Part shown: one piece after another, positions 7,004 through 9,456 of the stretch | How positions within the stretch are numbered: the first letter of the stretch is position 1 | How the letters are laid out: each line of letters starts with the position of its first letter | Origin: Clostridium sp. CAG:568 | GTDB taxonomy: Bacteria > Bacillota_I > Bacilli_A > RFN20 > CAG-288 | DNA: 9,456 nt | NCBI GenBank assembly: GCA_000434395.1 | Contig: FR878753.1 | Location: forward strand, 1 to 9,456 | Reading direction: 5' to 3' | Made by a program: the position numbers and the translations under genes | The notes under the pieces: generated by a model | Told to the model about the DNA's origin: nothing | Databases searched by the model: none | The model's input: only the letters and a program-made list of their open reading frames with translations

Positions 7004-7726
7004 ATGAATAGGCCTTATATTTTCTGCCACATGATGACCGCTTTGGACGGAAAGATCATGGGCAGTTACATGGAAACGCCGCAGGGCAGCGCGGCGGGCG
7101 ATGTGTTTTATGACATCGCCTTTGGAAAAGAACCTTTTTATCATCATCAGGGTTGGCTGTCCGGCAGAGTGACAACGGACGATAATTTCACCTTTTATAA
7201 AAAGCCGGATCTGGACGAAAATGCACCAGCTGTTCCGGCAGGTGATTTCATTGCGCAGCCGGACTTCGGAATGTTCTATGTTTCCGTAGATCCTCACGGC
7301 AAGCTTGGGTGGGAAAGCAGTACCCTGCACTATGGAGACACCATCGCCCATGTCGTCGAGGTGCTGACAGAACAGGTCGGCAACGCCTATAGATCATTTT
7401 TGAGGAAGAAGGGAATTTCTTATATTATCGCGGGCAAAACGGAACTGGATTACGGTTTGGCTCTTTCCAAGTTGAAAGAGAAATTCAATATTGAGACCCT
7501 GATGCTGGGCGGTGGCGGCATACTGAACTGGTCGTTCCTGCAAGCAGGGATGTGCGATGAAATCAGCATCGTGGTGACAGCAGCGGCAGACGGGAGCCCG
7601 GATACACCGCCGGTTTTCCGAGCCAAAAAAGGCCTGTCGGAAAACAAGGCTCTTGCCTTCACGCTGAAAGAGGCAAAGGTCATGGACGGCGGGGCAGTCT
7701 GGCTACGCTATACAGTCAATCACTGA
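7004..7726 (+). CDS. RibD C-terminal/dihydrofolate reductase-like family protein
   Basis: Cytoplasmic NAD(P)H-dependent reductase fold, 240 residues. The family marker MTALDGKI (11-18) holds the DG pair of the substrate/cofactor cleft. The glycine-rich nucleotide loop and the following segment GGGGILNWSFLQAGMCDEIS (169-188) match the RibD C-terminal domain, with the DE pair at 185-186. The deaminase half of a true RibD is absent, so it is not a riboflavin enzyme by itself; such stand-alone proteins are usually annotated only as reductases of unknown substrate. AAGGAGG (6987-6993) lies 10 nt before the ATG. It is the first gene of the operon driven by the MerR-type promoter, 22 bp ahead of the cupin gene. 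Regulated redox chemistry on a small carbonyl or heterocycle is plausible but unproven. Confidence 0.85.
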   Translation: MNRPYIFCHMMTALDGKIMGSYMETPQGSAAGDVFYDIAFGKEPFYHHQGWLSGRVTTDDNFTFYKKPDLDENAPAVPAGDFIAQPDFGMFYVSVDPHGKLGWESSTLHYGDTIAHVVEVLTEQVGNAYRSFLRKKGISYIIAGKTELDYGLALSKLKEKFNIETLMLGGGGILNWSFLQAGMCDEISIVVTAAADGSPDTPPVFRAKKGLSENKALAFTLKEAKVMDGGAVWLRYTVNH

Positions 7727-7748
7727 TCCTTCACAGGAGGTTTTTATT

Positions 7749-8180
7749 ATGAAGTATGAACGCAAAGAAGAGTTTGAGAAGATCAATGTATTCGGCACGG
7801 GAACGGCAAATACCGCTTATGCTCAGTTTTTCATTGGTAATTCGTTTCTAAATCCGCTAACAGACCCGAAAGGCGGTTTGTTTGTCGCCAATGTGACCTT
7901 CGAGCCGGGGTGCCGCAATAACTGGCATATTCATCATGCAGACAAAGGCGGCGGTCAGCTTTTGATCTGCACGGCTGGTGAAGGCTGGTATCAGGAAGAA
8001 GGCAAGCCCGCTGTCAGTCTGCATGAGGGCAGCGTCGTAATGGTTCCCGCCAATGTCAAGCACTGGCATGGTGCGAAAAAGGATAGCTGGTTCAGCCATA
8101 TCGCCGTGCAGATTCCCGGTGAGCAATGCTGGAATGAGTGGTGTGAGCCGGTATCCGATGAAGAATACGCAAAACTGTAA
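7749..8180 (+). CDS. Cupin-domain protein
   Basis: Single-domain cupin of 143 residues, cytoplasmic. Cupin motif 1 is at about 53-77 with H60, H62 and Q70 (WHIHH...GGGQLL) as likely metal ligands; motif 2 is at about 93-108 (EGSVVMVPANVKHWHGA), with H105 probably the fourth ligand and H107 next to it. The Gln in the usual Glu position and the HWHGA ending are typical of cupins that are paired with or fused to carboxymuconolactone decarboxylase-like domains. The next gene is exactly such a partner. AGGAGG (7735-7740) lies 8 nt before the ATG. The reaction is unknown; family members include lyases, dioxygenases and isomerases, usually with Mn or Fe. Confidence 0.87.
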   Translation: MKYERKEEFEKINVFGTGTANTAYAQFFIGNSFLNPLTDPKGGLFVANVTFEPGCRNNWHIHHADKGGGQLLICTAGEGWYQEEGKPAVSLHEGSVVMVPANVKHWHGAKKDSWFSHIAVQIPGEQCWNEWCEPVSDEEYAKL

Positions 8181-8194
8181 AGGAGGAATGGAAT

Positions 8195-8530
8195 ATGGCA
8201 ATCAAACAGACGGCGGGCAGAGATGCCTTGGGCGAATTTGCCCCAAAATTTGCGGAACTGAACGATGATGTGCTCTTTGGCGAGGTCTGGAGTCGAGAGG
8301 AGCAGCTCAGTCTCCGCGACCGCTCCCTTGTGACTATCGTTGCGCTGATGGCCCAGGGGCTTATTGATGAAAGCTTCCGCTATCACTTGATGATGGCAAA
8401 GAAGAACGGAATTACAAAGGATGAAATTGCGGAGATCGTGACCCATGCAGCCTTCTACTGCGGCTGGCCCAAGGCGTGGGCGGTTTTCCGCATGGCAAAG
8501 GAAATCTGGAGCGAGGAGGAGAAACAATGA
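8195..8530 (+). CDS. Carboxymuconolactone decarboxylase-like (CMD/AhpD-fold) protein
   Basis: Small all-helical protein of 111 residues. The CMD signature is clear: LRDRSLVTIVALMAQG (40-55), YHLMMAKKNGITKDEIAEIV (63-82), then THAAFYCGWPKAW (83-95). The AhpD CxxC redox pair is absent; the only cysteine is C89, so thiol-peroxidase activity of the AhpD kind is unlikely. H84 is the likely conserved functional residue. The length fits a stand-alone CMD domain. AAGGAGG (8180-8186) lies 8 nt upstream, and the gene begins 14 bp after the cupin gene. Its stop codon overlaps the start of the aldo/keto reductase gene (ATGA), suggesting translational coupling. True gamma-carboxymuconolactone decarboxylation is not implied by the family name. 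Confidence 0.87.
   Translation: MAIKQTAGRDALGEFAPKFAELNDDVLFGEVWSREEQLSLRDRSLVTIVALMAQGLIDESFRYHLMMAKKNGITKDEIAEIVTHAAFYCGWPKAWAVFRMAKEIWSEEEKQ
8514..8519 (+). promoter_or_regulatory. Ribosome binding site that sets the aldo/keto reductase start
   Basis: AGGAGG lies 7 nt before ATG 8527. The frame is open further upstream to 8476, but that start would sit deep in the CMD gene with no such site, and the alignable AKR N-terminus (MILNETFPLANGVQIP) begins at 8527. Confidence 0.8.
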
Positions 8531-9396
8531 TTTTGAATGAAACTTTCCCGTTGGCTAACGGTGTTCAGATTCCCAAGCTGGGACTGGGCACCTGGTTTAT
8601 TGACGATGCTAAGGCAGCGGAAGCCGTTCGTGCGGCGGTCAAGCTGGGCTATCGCCTGATCGACACCGCACAGGCTTATGGAAATGAGCGCGGTGTCGGT
8701 GAGGGCGTACGCACCTGTGGCGTACACCGGGAAGCGCTGTTCGTTGCCAGTAAGGTCGCGGCAGAGTTGAAAACTTATGATGATGCGGCAAAGTCCATTG
8801 ATGAAACGCTGAAAAAGATGGGGCTTGACTATCTTGACCAGATGATCATTCATTCTCCCCAGCCGTGGAACGAGTTTCGTTTGGAGAAGCGATATTATGA
8901 AGAAAACAAAGAGGTCTGGCGTGCGCTAGAAGATGCACAGGCGGCAGGCAAGGTTAAGGTCATCGGCGTGTCCAATTTTTTGAAAGAAGATCTTGAAAAC
9001 CTGCTCAGTTCTTGCCGCGTAAAGCCCATGGTCAATCAGATCCTCCTGCACATCAGCAACACCGATTTGGCATTGGTGAACTTCTGCAAAACGCAGGGCA
9101 TTCAGGTGGAGGCATACTCTCCCATTGCTCACGGCGAGGCGCTGAAAAATCCGGCGATTGTGGAGATGGCAAAGAAGTATGGCGTATCCGCCGCTCAGCT
9201 CTGCATCCGTTATGTTCTTCAGCTTGGAGCCGTTGCACTTCCCAAGACAGCAAATCCTACCCACATGGCAAACAATGCAGACGTGAATTTTACAATCTCC
9301 GAGGAAGATATGGAGGCTCTCAAAAATATGGAACACATCGCTGACTACGGTGAATTTAACGTATTTCCCGTGTTCAGTGGAAAGCCTCTGGTATGA
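8527..9396 (+). CDS. Aldo/keto reductase
   Basis: NAD(P)H-dependent carbonyl reductase of 289 residues with the (beta/alpha)8 fold, acting in the cytoplasm on aldehydes, ketones or sugars. The full catalytic tetrad is present: D46 and Y51 in LIDTAQAYGNE, K76 in LFVASKV, H109 in MIIHSPQPW. VIGVSNF (145-151) and VNQI (169-172) are the other family signatures. The cofactor loop LPKTANPTHMANN (238-250) has K240 and N250, but H246 where most NADPH-dependent members have Arg. Length and ends are normal, so it is intact. The gene overlaps the CMD stop by 4 bp and is the fourth gene of the MerR-controlled operon. AdhR-type regulators often drive aldehyde reductases, in keeping with a carbonyl-detoxifying role, which is an inference here. 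Confidence 0.92.
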   Translation: MILNETFPLANGVQIPKLGLGTWFIDDAKAAEAVRAAVKLGYRLIDTAQAYGNERGVGEGVRTCGVHREALFVASKVAAELKTYDDAAKSIDETLKKMGLDYLDQMIIHSPQPWNEFRLEKRYYEENKEVWRALEDAQAAGKVKVIGVSNFLKEDLENLLSSCRVKPMVNQILLHISNTDLALVNFCKTQGIQVEAYSPIAHGEALKNPAIVEMAKKYGVSAAQLCIRYVLQLGAVALPKTANPTHMANNADVNFTISEEDMEALKNMEHIADYGEFNVFPVFSGKPLV

Positions 9397-9411
9397 GGAA
9401 GGAAACATGAA

Positions 9412-9456
9412 ATGAAAACTTTGATTTTGTATCCTAAACTTTTCACGATTTATACT
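9412..9456 (+). CDS. Start of a further operon gene, cut by the window edge
   Basis: ATG 9412 is preceded at 7 nt by AAGGAA (9399-9404) and lies 15 bp after the aldo/keto reductase stop, so it is probably the next operon gene. Only 15 codons are present (MKTLILYPKLFTIYT). The opening MKTLILY resembles a flavodoxin first strand, but the phosphate-binding SxTGNT loop that should follow is not seen, so this identity is weak. The sequence also turns AT-rich here, so the gene may be disrupted at the edge of the acquired block. Confidence 0.45.
   Translation, partial: MKTLILYPKLFTIYT

Larger units (their letters stand above)
6121..9411. other. Higher-GC block, probably acquired horizontally
   Basis: From about 6121 codon use and base composition turn visibly GC-richer (GGC, GCG, CTG, CCG codons) than the AT-rich genes to the left. 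The block starts at a strong terminator, carries remnant frames and then a self-contained regulator plus operon; composition falls again after about 9410. No integrase, transposase or terminal repeat is seen, so transfer is an inference from composition and layout. Confidence 0.45.

Noticed and set aside
7991..8527. Minus-strand open frame of 178 codons
   Set aside because: It is antisense to the cupin and CMD genes, which have family motifs and ribosome binding sites; this frame has neither.
8926..9408. Minus-strand open frame of 160 codons
   Set aside because: It is a shadow of the aldo/keto reductase, whose catalytic tetrad and length are intact.
6121..9456. Complete mobile element
   Set aside because: No transposase, integrase, relaxase, terminal repeats or target duplication can be seen in the window.

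Overview
The window comes from a low-GC Gram-positive bacterium, most likely a gut-associated member of the Bacillota. The signs are strong AGGAGG-type ribosome binding sites on most genes, very AT-rich genes on the left, a lipobox lipoprotein, and a surface protein ending in a transmembrane helix plus a lysine tail. An Erysipelotrichia- or Clostridia-type host fits, but genus and species cannot be read from the sequence.

Left part (1 to about 6120, visibly AT-rich). Two large minus-strand genes encode exported zinc metalloproteases. The upstream gene (3820-5712) is a 630-residue M6-family (immune inhibitor A-like) lipoprotein. The downstream gene (296-3733) is a roughly 1145-residue surface protein with an N-terminal DUF6273-like domain, a central M64 (IgA-peptidase-type) metalloprotease core, a MucBP-like module, Cys/His repeats, a bacterial repeat and a C-terminal membrane anchor. 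About 86 bp separate them. Together they look like a cell-surface protein-degrading pair that could act on host glycoproteins or immunoglobulin; the substrate is inference. A divergent 84-residue protein with two membrane helices (5862-6116) follows.

Junction (about 6117-6400). Base composition shifts abruptly to higher GC. The stretch has no intact gene. It holds a strong minus-strand terminator, a second hairpin with a T-tract on the plus strand, and two short minus-strand open frames that look like a decayed gene end.

Right part (6401 to 9456, higher GC). A MerR-family regulator (6401-6868, minus) is divergent from a tight plus-strand operon: RibD C-terminal/dihydrofolate-reductase-like protein, cupin, carboxymuconolactone decarboxylase-like (CMD/AhpD-fold) protein, aldo/keto reductase, and the first 15 codons of a further gene at the window edge. 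The shared intergenic region carries a textbook MerR-type promoter: a perfect 20-bp palindrome between a -35 and a -10 hexamer held 19 bp apart. The regulator has a cysteine (C54) where the AdhR/NmlR subgroup carries its electrophile-sensing cysteine. The simplest reading is a horizontally acquired carbonyl/redox-stress or small-molecule reduction cassette under its own activator. No CRISPR array, tRNA, rRNA, transposase or integrase is visible.
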